Shown here: one piece after another, positions 7,907-15,982 of the stretch
How positions within the stretch are numbered: position 1 is the first letter of the stretch
How the letters are laid out: each line of letters starts with the position of its first letter
Assembly: GCA_946999045.1 (NCBI GenBank)
Contig: CAMQBR010000020.1
Coordinates: forward strand, 1 to 29,397
DNA: 29,397 nt
From: an uncultured Prevotella sp.
GTDB taxonomy: Bacteria > Bacteroidota > Bacteroidia > Bacteroidales > Bacteroidaceae
Direction of reading: 5' to 3'
Translations under genes and position numbers: made by a program
The notes under the pieces: generated by a model
What the model saw: the letters and a program-made list of their open reading frames with translations, nothing else
The model's database searches: none
Told to the model about the DNA's origin: nothing

Positions 7907-9253
7907 TTATTTGTTCCAAAGGCCATGTGCGCGTCCTGATATAATATACTTGTATTGTAGATGATTAGTAATTGCACTAATCGAATTAACGAATATAAGT
8001 GCAGCCACAATTCCATAAACACCTAAATGCTTACCCAAAAATAAAGCAGTAGGAATATAACAAAAAGCTTCAACAATTGTAATGATGGTGATTAACTGAA
8101 TTTTACCCATTCCACAGATTATATTAGAATAGCATGTACCATAAATAATGATTAGCATATAGCATGCCATGGAAATAGATAGCCCTAAGGGAATATCTAT
8201 GGTATCTCCAACCCAAAAAGTATAGACAAAGTCGGATATTATAATCATAATAATTAGTAATAACGAAAGTAGGAGTATTATTTTTCTCATTTTTTTTACT
8301 GCATTACTAATCCATGCAGTATCTCCTTGTGTATATGCATTGGTTGTTGCAGACCAAAGTGGAGCAGAAATGAGAGTAAATATTATATTGACCATTCCAA
8401 AATATCGATAGACTATTTGATAGGGTGTAACTTCTTTGGGCGAGAACAGTCGAGATATTAATATATTGGATGAAGCAAAAATAACCATGCCAGATATTTG
8501 AGCTAAGAAGAATTTTATCCCTAACCCAAATAAGGGTTTGAGTTCTTTGTAGTCGAACAGCCTAATGGATGGCGTGAGATATTTGTATTTTGAAAATGTA
8601 ATGGGGTATGAAACAAGATACACTATCAGAGGAGAAATCGTATAGATAACAGCAACATCGAGCAGAGTTACATCACCTAATCTTGAAAAAATATAAATAA
8701 GCAGCAACGAAATAGTTTGCCCAATTCCAATTAATAAATTGGTTATTGCAGGCAATTGAAGAGCCATGTATATATTTCCGATGAATTTAAATATAAACGT
8801 AATAGCTACAATGGTATAAGATGCAATTAAAATATATTCTAAATTATGCGTTAATTGTGGATCAATATTGAATAACTTATAGCAATTTATATGATGTACC
8901 ACACTTGTAAATATGGGTATCGTCGGTAATATGATGACTATAAGCATAAAGAAAGCTGTGCTTACTTGCTGCCGCCCCTTTTTAATGTCGTTCTTGGCAA
9001 TGGACTCGGCAAGAAGATTTCTTAGCCCATTTCCTAAGCCAATATCAAAAGAGTCTATCCAAATGAGAAGACTGCTAATAGTCAGCCATATTCCATATTC
9101 GTACTGGTTCAGGCAGCCTAGGGTGACAGGAACCAATATCAGCTGAACAAGACAGGTCCATCCTTTAATGAAAAAAGATCCAAGGATATTTTTTTTCAGT
9201 AGTACTGTACGCTCATTGCCCTGCATGTAATTATCAAAAATCTTCCTTAGCAT
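7907..9253 (-). CDS. wzx: Polysaccharide repeat-unit flippase (Wzx-like)
   Basis: This 448-residue polytopic inner-membrane protein belongs to the MATE-related Wzx group, which flips undecaprenyl-linked repeat units to the periplasm. It has about a dozen hydrophobic segments, a basic N-terminus before the first segment (LLKKNILGSFFIKGW), and the loop IDSFDIGLGNGLRNLLAE that is typical of Bacteroidota Wzx proteins. I chose the ATG at 9253 (MLRKIFDN), 2 nt after the polymerase stop; an upstream extension to 9331 would overlap that gene and adds a polar tail unlike the family. The gene is very AT-rich (14 of 60 G+C in 8221-8280 by hand count), which is common for flippases and suggests separate acquisition. 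Confidence 0.88.
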   Translation of the reverse strand: MLRKIFDNYMQGNERTVLLKKNILGSFFIKGWTCLVQLILVPVTLGCLNQYEYGIWLTISSLLIWIDSFDIGLGNGLRNLLAESIAKNDIKKGRQQVSTAFFMLIVIILPTIPIFTSVVHHINCYKLFNIDPQLTHNLEYILIASYTIVAITFIFKFIGNIYMALQLPAITNLLIGIGQTISLLLIYIFSRLGDVTLLDVAVIYTISPLIVYLVSYPITFSKYKYLTPSIRLFDYKELKPLFGLGIKFFLAQISGMVIFASSNILISRLFSPKEVTPYQIVYRYFGMVNIIFTLISAPLWSATTNAYTQGDTAWISNAVKKMRKIILLLSLLLIIMIIISDFVYTFWVGDTIDIPLGLSISMACYMLIIIYGTCYSNIICGMGKIQLITIITIVEAFCYIPTALFLGKHLGVYGIVAALIFVNSISAITNHLQYKYIISGRAHGLWNK

Positions 9254-9255
9254 AC

Positions 9256-10299
9256 TTACATAATTTGTAAAAGTTCGTTGTAGAACACATTGATACAGAA
9301 CATGGCTATTCCTATGGTCATCACAATACACTTAGATAACCATCCTGGCTTCACGGTGTAATAAATGTTTGTAAAGAGAATGATTTCTACGATTCCATAT
9401 ATTTCGCTAATGCGGAAAGCTAACACGGGTAAAGCTGACAAGGTGACAAATGAAAATATCGAAAGCCCCATCATTTTTATCATGATAGGGAAATAGGGGT
9501 TGTGTTCTTTTATTATATCAAACATATATAGTAAGTACAAGTATATGACGATATGAACAAGGAATACCAGGTTAAAGACGTTAATGTCGTCAAAAAATCC
9601 TTTATCCTTAAGTTCCTGATAGATTTCCAATTTATCACCGATGTATGGGATAGGCAATGCCGTAATACTAATTTGCAACATGTAGATAGCATAACCTGCT
9701 GGGACCAAAAGAGCCCATATCGCTCTTTGTTGCCCTTTCATATTTTGATTTGTGAGAAAAAGTAATGGCAGCATGAGGAGTGAGGAGTAGTGAAAGAATA
9801 TGGCTATCAGCATCAGACCCAGTGCGTGCCATCGTCTTCCATCGCCGAGCGGTTTGATGGTAAACAGCATGATGCTGGAAGCAACTCCAGCTCTTATCTG
9901 TGTAAATTCGTGCAGAATGAAATAGTTGCCCATGTATATAACAACAGCTAATAATACCAAAGGCGTTAGCTTTTTAATGGCGACAAACTTAATAGAAATG
10001 CCCAAGATAGCATATAACAGGAAGATGCTGTGAACGTCACCAAAAAGGTGATACAGCCATTTTGAAGCCAGGCGAAAAGAGTATTCTACCATCATCTCAT
10101 TGATAGGATCATCGTAATGTAGAAAGTATTGTTCGTAGTTTTCTGCATCATTGTCCATGCCCAAAGGTCTGGTAGCCGTAAGGACAATCAGTAAAATACC
10201 CAAACTTGCATATACATACCATCTAATCTTACCTAGTCGCTCTTCAAATAAAGCTAGTAGGCAGGTGGATAACAGGATTATGATTAGTATTGTAATCAA
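9256..10299 (-). CDS. EpsG-family polysaccharide polymerase (Wzy role)
   Basis: A 347-residue membrane protein with about ten hydrophobic segments. The pattern TATRPLGMDNDAENYEQYF (41-59) followed by HEFTQIRAGVASSI (about 130-143) is the hallmark of the EpsG family, which polymerises repeat units at the periplasmic face. The predicted start is a TTG at 10299; there is no ATG until residue 48, and using that would remove the first membrane segment, so TTG initiation is likely. The flippase follows after 2 nt and the chain-length gene precedes by 24 nt, giving a compact Wzz-Wzy-Wzx order. Confidence 0.85.
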   Translation of the reverse strand: MITILIIILLSTCLLALFEERLGKIRWYVYASLGILLIVLTATRPLGMDNDAENYEQYFLHYDDPINEMMVEYSFRLASKWLYHLFGDVHSIFLLYAILGISIKFVAIKKLTPLVLLAVVIYMGNYFILHEFTQIRAGVASSIMLFTIKPLGDGRRWHALGLMLIAIFFHYSSLLMLPLLFLTNQNMKGQQRAIWALLVPAGYAIYMLQISITALPIPYIGDKLEIYQELKDKGFFDDINVFNLVFLVHIVIYLYLLYMFDIIKEHNPYFPIMIKMMGLSIFSFVTLSALPVLAFRISEIYGIVEIILFTNIYYTVKPGWLSKCIVMTIGIAMFCINVFYNELLQIM

Positions 10300-10323
10300 G
10301 TTTGTTTATGTTAAACAATAATT

Positions 10324-11367
10324 CTATTGAATGTCTTTTCTGAAGAGGTAGAGAGTTGTTCCTATGAAACTCAGAAGTAAAATCACTAATACGATGATCA
10401 TACGTTTCGGGCCTGCCGGTTTGATGGGTACGGAGGCAGATTGTAAGGTTGTAAACGCTGGTGTGTTTTCCCGCACTTTTGCTAGGGCAGCTGTGTATTG
10501 ATTGGCTAGCACCGTGTAGTTGTTGTACTTCAACTGCATGTCATTTTCTAAGTCTTCCTGCTGCAATTTGTAAGATTGCAATGTCAGATCCGTGTTGGCG
10601 TCTCCGTAGGCACCATATCTCTTCCTTGCTTTTTCATACGAGTTTTTTGCCTCGGTATACAGTTTCTTGATGTATTCTAAATCGTTGCGTGCCTTTTTCG
10701 TCCTGTAGTCTGTGATGAAATTTTGTAGTAAAGAACTCGCTGAGTCTGCAACGGTAGCTGCTACCAGTGGGTCTTGATCATTGGTTTCTATGGATATTAC
10801 ACTCGTCTTCTTATCTACTGCGCATTTCACGTTTTTCCCTATCATTTCTGCAATGTTATGTTGACGTTTTGAGAGCAGAAATGGGGCGACCTTTTCCTTG
10901 CCATCGTAGGTTGATTTTTCTTTCTTCTTGAATAGGTCGGTCACTTTACTGCATGCGATAGCCCACCATGGATATTTCTGGTGTCGTTCGAGGTAAGTAT
11001 AATAATTGGATTGAATGTCGCCATTTCTAGTCTTGATTTGTAGAGGAAAAAGACTCGTCTGGAAGTCTATGGAACTGACGAGGTCTGGATATAAATCCGG
11101 CGAAATTGCGTCTATGTTGTTCCCTAACTTTCTGGCAACATCTATGCCGATAGCAGATGCGATGTTTCCAATGTTACCCATGTCGGCACCAGATGCTTCG
11201 GGAGCCAGTTTTACTTGGCAGGTATAATATCTAGGAATACTTAACACGTAAAAGCATCCCAGTACAAATGAAATGGGTAAGATGATGAAATATGTCTTCT
11301 TGCGTAGCCATATCATTTTTGCTATTTTGGTTAAGTCAATGGGATGTTTTTCTTTTCTTTCCTCCAT
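10324..11367 (-). CDS. Wzz-domain chain-length regulator without kinase
   Basis: A 347-residue polysaccharide co-polymerase. A first membrane segment lies at about 24-44 (FIILPISFVLGCFYVL), a large periplasmic domain with coiled-coil character at about 225-290 (KKLYTEAKNSYEKARKRY), and a second membrane segment at the C-terminus (about 322-342) preceded by the Pro/Gly motif SVPIKPAGPKR. A cytoplasmic Walker-type tyrosine kinase domain, as in Wzc, is absent, and no separate kinase is visible. The protein should set polymer length with the adjacent EpsG-type polymerase. The 71-nt gap to the upstream gene is the widest between cluster genes downstream of the export gene. Confidence 0.87.
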   Translation of the reverse strand: MEERKEKHPIDLTKIAKMIWLRKKTYFIILPISFVLGCFYVLSIPRYYTCQVKLAPEASGADMGNIGNIASAIGIDVARKLGNNIDAISPDLYPDLVSSIDFQTSLFPLQIKTRNGDIQSNYYTYLERHQKYPWWAIACSKVTDLFKKKEKSTYDGKEKVAPFLLSKRQHNIAEMIGKNVKCAVDKKTSVISIETNDQDPLVAATVADSASSLLQNFITDYRTKKARNDLEYIKKLYTEAKNSYEKARKRYGAYGDANTDLTLQSYKLQQEDLENDMQLKYNNYTVLANQYTAALAKVRENTPAFTTLQSASVPIKPAGPKRMIIVLVILLLSFIGTTLYLFRKDIQ

Positions 11368-11438
11368 AAGCGTTTGATTTTTCTAATTATAAAGATAGTT
11401 GCAACGACTAATAGACCGGTGAAACATGTCAAAGCCAG

Positions 11439-13154
11439 TCATATATAACCTTGCTTCTTGATAAAGTCGTCAGCGCTGATTCCTTCGTTGATGTATGGGT
11501 GTTCATCTTTGATGATTTGTAAAAGCTTTTGGTATGTCCCATCAGTAAATGACTTGATTCTGTTTTGTACAAATTTAAGATACAGAATTTGTAGGTCAAT
11601 CATTTTCACTCTGCGTCGTACTTCTTCATTTTCAGCCAACTGGTAGGCTTTTTGAATAATCGGTTCTGCTTTTGTGATGAATCGAGTTGTAAAAACCTTG
11701 TGGTTTCCTTTAATATGACAGCCAAAATGCGTGTTAGGCTGCACCAAACTTTGACACAAGCGGATGTATTGTATAACGCAGGGAGCAGCCTTTCCATAAT
11801 AGCCGTATACGAAGTCATTTATCAGGCTGTCTGTATCCAGCTGAGGGTTCCATAAAAGTTTGGAAATAATCCATGCTTTCATTTCAGAAAATTCGCCGTC
11901 CCCTGATGTATACTGCCCAGATTCCAATACAGCTACGACATTATTCTTGACAAAGTTTTGCAAGTTAGGCTTAAGAACAGCTAGATTCGGGAAGGGCAAT
12001 AAATATTGGTTGAAGTTGACCACGTAATCCCATATAAAAATGTTGTCAGTAAGCTTCTTCCAGTTTTGAAAATCTTTCATGAAAGAACGATTCTCTGCAC
12101 ACGTCGCCAATGGATGAGCGAAGCAACATTCTATAGAACACAATCGAATCAATACATTACTTCTTGGTTTGATATTCTTGGGAGCATATCTTGTGTATTG
12201 GTACGCAAAGGTCCCGATAGTGATGTGTGGAAGTTGGGCAGCCACTTGATTGACAAACCAAATCCATATACCTGAATGTCCGCCAAACTGTCGTTCAATA
12301 GCTTTACATCTATCACATTCACAGTATAGCTGATTATCATTTTGGGAAACATCATATCCCCAATAATTTATGACCGTGTTGATTTTTGTCTTCAATGTCG
12401 ATACTACAACTTTCAAAACCTCTGGATTGGAAAGACAAAGTTGACTATGAGGAACTCTTTTTCCATTTCTGTAACTGAAGAATTCAGGGTGCGTCTTGAA
12501 GTATTTTTTTGTGGGTACCAATGTTTCAGAGGTATGTATTCCCCAGTAGTTATGTAGCTTCCCATATTTTGTTGGCGATGCGTCCCATACCATATTCATC
12601 TTGTTGTGAGCATAAAGAGCGGCATCTGTATGGAAATGTTTAAACTCAACGAATCTGTATTTCACAGCGGGACTTTCAGAATGGTTTAACGATGGCAGAA
12701 CATATTGGGCCTTGGTAGGGATTTTTGTCACGTCTTTGGTATACCATCTTATGCCTAGTTCGTTTTCTAGGAAAGCATAAACTCCAAACATGGTTCCGCG
12801 CTGCTTTCCTCCATAAATATACAGATTATCTCCTGAAGTCTTATATGTGAAGCCATCGTCTTCTGGATCAGGTTTTATCATGGATGTTTTTTTTGCGAGA
12901 CTGTGGTGGTAACCAATAAATATGTGGTGTCCTTTAATGTAAGCGTCTGAAGACGATATGATGGGAATCTCAGCTCCGCTCACTAGTTTTAGGTAAGTAC
13001 GAAGTTCCTCTGCAGCTGTTTTTTCTGTAATCGAAGCATCTTGAAACAAAACAATCTTGTAGTCAGTTTTCCCGTTGTTAAACAGACTTGCTGCATAAAC
13101 AACTAGCCAACTAATCAATGTCATAAAAGTTGTAATGCTTCTTTGGTACTGCAT
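11439..13154 (-). CDS. Secreted DUF4838 protein with glucuronidase-like N-terminal domain
   Basis: A 571-residue protein with a hydrophobic N-terminal segment (FMTLISWLVVYAASLF) that should act as signal peptide or anchor. Residues about 40-165 resemble the N-terminal domain that precedes GH67-type and hexosaminidase-type barrels (TAAEELRTYLKLVSGAEIPI, then RGTMFGVYAFLENELGIRWY). The central part matches DUF4838: SYRNGKRVPHSQLCLSNP, a cysteine cluster CECDRCK and IWIWFVNQVA. These proteins are presumed carbohydrate-active, but no catalytic reaction is established that I can name. Its place between the export gene (37 nt upstream) and the chain-length gene suggests it acts on the polymer during export, for trimming or release. 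This is inference. Confidence 0.8.
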   Translation of the reverse strand: MQYQRSITTFMTLISWLVVYAASLFNNGKTDYKIVLFQDASITEKTAAEELRTYLKLVSGAEIPIISSSDAYIKGHHIFIGYHHSLAKKTSMIKPDPEDDGFTYKTSGDNLYIYGGKQRGTMFGVYAFLENELGIRWYTKDVTKIPTKAQYVLPSLNHSESPAVKYRFVEFKHFHTDAALYAHNKMNMVWDASPTKYGKLHNYWGIHTSETLVPTKKYFKTHPEFFSYRNGKRVPHSQLCLSNPEVLKVVVSTLKTKINTVINYWGYDVSQNDNQLYCECDRCKAIERQFGGHSGIWIWFVNQVAAQLPHITIGTFAYQYTRYAPKNIKPRSNVLIRLCSIECCFAHPLATCAENRSFMKDFQNWKKLTDNIFIWDYVVNFNQYLLPFPNLAVLKPNLQNFVKNNVVAVLESGQYTSGDGEFSEMKAWIISKLLWNPQLDTDSLINDFVYGYYGKAAPCVIQYIRLCQSLVQPNTHFGCHIKGNHKVFTTRFITKAEPIIQKAYQLAENEEVRRRVKMIDLQILYLKFVQNRIKSFTDGTYQKLLQIIKDEHPYINEGISADDFIKKQGYI

Positions 13155-13191
13155 TGTGGAAACTTCTTTCTTAATCTGATTAGATGTCCAT

Positions 13192-15816
13192 TTATTTACT
13201 CATATTCGCAATCGTGGCTATCATGGCGGCTATGCCGGTGATGCCGCTCCCCAGGCTCATGGCTTCAGCAATGCTCATCTTGCGCGACAGCTTGGTGGGA
13301 ACCACTATTTCGCATCCGGGTTCTATCTTCGCGCCCTCGCTCACCTTGCCCACCATTCCGTTCATGTAGACGACGTAGGCTTTGCTCTTGCGGGCGTTTT
13401 GTGCGAATCCGCCTGCGGCGCTGATATAGTACCTTGCGTTCTTTCCTTTCAGGTAGGCCACGGTGTTGGGATACATCACGGCACCGTTAACTTTGACGGT
13501 GGCGGTGTATTGCGGCAGGATGAGGCGGTCGCCCTCACGCAGCACGATGTTTGCGTCGCTGTTGGGGTCGGCGATGGCTTTGTCCAACTGTATGCCTACG
13601 GGGAAGGTTGCGGGAACCTCAAACTTCTTCAGTTGGGCGTTCTGCGTGTTCTGTCCCAGCTGCTGTATGGCACTGGCGTTGTTGCTGCTGGTTGCCAGCT
13701 GCAGCAGCTGCCGTTGCATCTCTTCTTGCTGCATCTTCAGTGCCGTCTCCATTCTGGCACGTTCCATGGCGTTGGGCACTCGTTCCAGCCAGGCGCCCTT
13801 GACGTATGCCAGGTCGGTTACGCCGCCTGCCGCCCTCAGCAGGTCGGTGAGACGCATGTTGCGCTTGTTCAGGGCGTAGACGCCGTTGAACATCACTTCG
13901 CCTTCCACGCTTACGTTCTTCTGGTCGCTGTATCCCGGGCTCTTGCGAACGTAAACCTCATCGTAGGGCTGCAATACGAAGCCCTGTTCGCCGTCAATCA
14001 CGAATCCATCCTTCAGGGCAAAGGTATATGTCTTGGCGATGAGCGAGTCGGTGGTGAGCGCTTTGGGGTTGACGATGCGACGCGCCACGTCCACTTTCAC
14101 GGTAGATGCCGTTTCTTTCAGTCCTCCTGCCTGCAGCACGAAGTCCTCTAAGGTCTCGTTGTCAGCGTATTTGTAGATGCCGGGATATTCCACTTCGCCA
14201 TGAATGGTGATGGTGCGCTGCTCCATCTGTTCTTCCTTGGTGGGAATAAACAGCACGTCATTCTCCTGAAGTGGCACGTCGGCTGCGGTGCCGTTCATGA
14301 TGCCCTGCACGTCTACCGCCAGCACCTTCAGCGTGCGGTCTGTTTTCAGTCGGTGTATGATGGCGCGTGCCGTGAAGGCGTCTTCCTTCAGTCCTTCGGC
14401 ATGCTGTATCAGCGTGCGTACGCTGTTGATGTCTCCCCCCAGCTGATACAATCCCGGGCGGAACACAGCCCCCTTCACTTCTACCGTGTTGCTGTAACGC
14501 TGAAGGATGGAACCAACCGACACCGAGTCGCCGTCGGCAACGTGAAAGGTGTGCATGTCAAATTCGTTGATGTTGAATACCGCATATTCTCTGCCTGTTT
14601 TTCTTACCAGTCGTACCGCCTTTTTATATGCGTCGCCCGTAAAGCCTCCTGCGTATTTCAGCAATGTGCCCACGCTCTCTTTTGGTGTCATTTCATAATA
14701 CATGGGGCGTTTCACCTTGCCGGTGATGTTCACCAAACAGTCGTATGGCCCCACGTAGATTACATCACCGTCTGCCAAGCGTACGTTGCCTCTCATCTTG
14801 CCGTTGAGGATGTAGTCGTAGACGTCGGCGACGGATATGAGCCGGTTGTTACGGTAAATCTTGATGTTGCGCAATGTACCTAAATTGTTAGTGCCACCTG
14901 CCATGTACAGGGCATGAAACACAGAAGCGAAAGCCGATATGGTGTAAGTTCCGGGAGTTTTTACCTCGCCCATCACGTTCACGGTGATGGTTCGGCTCTG
15001 TCCCAGTGTGAGACGCACCTTGCTGCTGCTGTATCGTGCGCCCAGTTGCATGCGCAGCCGTTGGTTGGCTTGTGCGATGGTAAGTCCGCTCACCTGTATG
15101 GGCCCAAAGCCTTCGATGTTGATGTCGCCGTCGGGTGATACGGTGCTTTGTATGGTTTTTTGCGATGCGCCATAAACATCAATGTACACGGCGTCGCCCG
15201 GACCCAACCGATAGTTTTGGGGTGTGGCGATGTTCATGCTGGGCTCAAAGGTCAGCTCTTTGTTGTTGAAGATGTCTCGTCCGAAAACTTTCCGCTTGTT
15301 ATTTGCTTTTTCTTTGAGTATTTGTTTGAGCCATGCTATAGAGTCGGTAGGAACGATATCACCAACCTCGTGTTGCATTGATAAAAAATCATCTTTATTG
15401 ATGTTACCATTTTGATTAGGCGTTTCGCCATATTTTTCTTGAGGGAAGCCTTGTACTATATCGGTAGAATGCTGATAGCGTTTCCAGCTGCTATCAAGAG
15501 TTTTACTTGTCTGCTTACTTTGCTTGCCGTTTGCTTGTCGCATTCTATTCTCAACATTCCTCATATTAGGGTCGAAGCCATTGCTTATCATGTCTCCCTT
15601 GTTATGTTGCCGCTCTATCTTATCTCTTACTCTGCGTATTTGTTGTATGTTAATTCCACGTTGTATCAGTTTTGTAACAATCTGCGCCTGCGAAGTGCCT
15701 GCTGCATTCTCTTTAAGAATAAATTCTAAAATCTGCTCATCACTCATTGTTGATTGTGCACAGATTGTTAGTGGTGCAAGAGTTAGAAAAAATATGTATA
15801 AAATAATTTTCTTCAT
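13192..15816 (-). CDS. Multi-SLBB outer-membrane polysaccharide export protein (Wza-like)
   Basis: An 874-residue exporter. A signal peptide (MKKIILYIFFLTLAPLTICAQ) is followed by a helical region (about 24-72), a low-complexity linker (about 73-175), the polysaccharide export domain (NYRLGPGDAVYIDVYG at 201-216) and six SLBB repeats beginning near 278, 363, 447, 537, 637 and 775. A weakly hydrophobic glycine-rich tail (about 856-871) ends it. This is longer than E. coli Wza (about 380 residues) but normal for Bacteroidota. I chose the ATG at 15816 because it opens a clean signal peptide; an in-frame ATG at 15915 would add 33 unlike residues across a G9 tract. Composition shifts near 15240-15300: the export and SLBB region is GC-rich, the N-terminal part is not. 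Confidence 0.9.
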   Translation of the reverse strand: MKKIILYIFFLTLAPLTICAQSTMSDEQILEFILKENAAGTSQAQIVTKLIQRGINIQQIRRVRDKIERQHNKGDMISNGFDPNMRNVENRMRQANGKQSKQTSKTLDSSWKRYQHSTDIVQGFPQEKYGETPNQNGNINKDDFLSMQHEVGDIVPTDSIAWLKQILKEKANNKRKVFGRDIFNNKELTFEPSMNIATPQNYRLGPGDAVYIDVYGASQKTIQSTVSPDGDINIEGFGPIQVSGLTIAQANQRLRMQLGARYSSSKVRLTLGQSRTITVNVMGEVKTPGTYTISAFASVFHALYMAGGTNNLGTLRNIKIYRNNRLISVADVYDYILNGKMRGNVRLADGDVIYVGPYDCLVNITGKVKRPMYYEMTPKESVGTLLKYAGGFTGDAYKKAVRLVRKTGREYAVFNINEFDMHTFHVADGDSVSVGSILQRYSNTVEVKGAVFRPGLYQLGGDINSVRTLIQHAEGLKEDAFTARAIIHRLKTDRTLKVLAVDVQGIMNGTAADVPLQENDVLFIPTKEEQMEQRTITIHGEVEYPGIYKYADNETLEDFVLQAGGLKETASTVKVDVARRIVNPKALTTDSLIAKTYTFALKDGFVIDGEQGFVLQPYDEVYVRKSPGYSDQKNVSVEGEVMFNGVYALNKRNMRLTDLLRAAGGVTDLAYVKGAWLERVPNAMERARMETALKMQQEEMQRQLLQLATSSNNASAIQQLGQNTQNAQLKKFEVPATFPVGIQLDKAIADPNSDANIVLREGDRLILPQYTATVKVNGAVMYPNTVAYLKGKNARYYISAAGGFAQNARKSKAYVVYMNGMVGKVSEGAKIEPGCEIVVPTKLSRKMSIAEAMSLGSGITGIAAMIATIANMSK

Positions 15817-15902
15817 ATTAATTAACAATTCGCTTTCTTTAAGAAACGTAGATTTTAGTACTTTATTATAAAAAACATAAAAATAATGCATATTAAGAGT
15901 AT

Positions 15903-15911
15903 CCCCCCCCC
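15903..15911 (-). promoter_or_regulatory. G9 homopolymer in the leader of the polysaccharide cluster
   Basis: On the minus strand a run of nine G lies 87-95 nt upstream of the chosen start of the export gene, inside the 166-nt gap that must hold the cluster promoter. It directly follows an ATG at 15915 (ATGAG9ATAC), whose frame runs uninterrupted into the export gene. A tract of this length can slip, changing promoter spacing or the frame of the upstream ATG. I see no convincing -33/-7 pair in the gap; TATCTTTT around 15920-15935 is only a partial -7 match. No inverted repeats for a DNA-inversion switch are present. Confidence 0.45.
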
Positions 15912-15982
15912 TCATATTGACGTAAAAGATAGTATTAAGAAGACTTTCTATCTAAAAAAGGTAGTAGAAGAAAAAAAATAAT

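Noticed and set aside
7902..8022. N-terminal extension of the second GT2 enzyme
   Set aside because: It lies inside the flippase coding region and shows no family similarity; the ATG at 7902 fits the gene spacing.
13399..15415. Several long plus-strand open frames (up to 250 codons) opposite the export gene
   Set aside because: They mirror the GC-rich coding strand, have no recognisable domains or starts, and the opposite frame encodes a clear SLBB protein.
15891..15940. Repeated TATTAAGA motifs 42 nt apart in the export gene leader
   Set aside because: Short A/T-rich words recur by chance here; they are direct, not inverted, so they do not form an invertible promoter.
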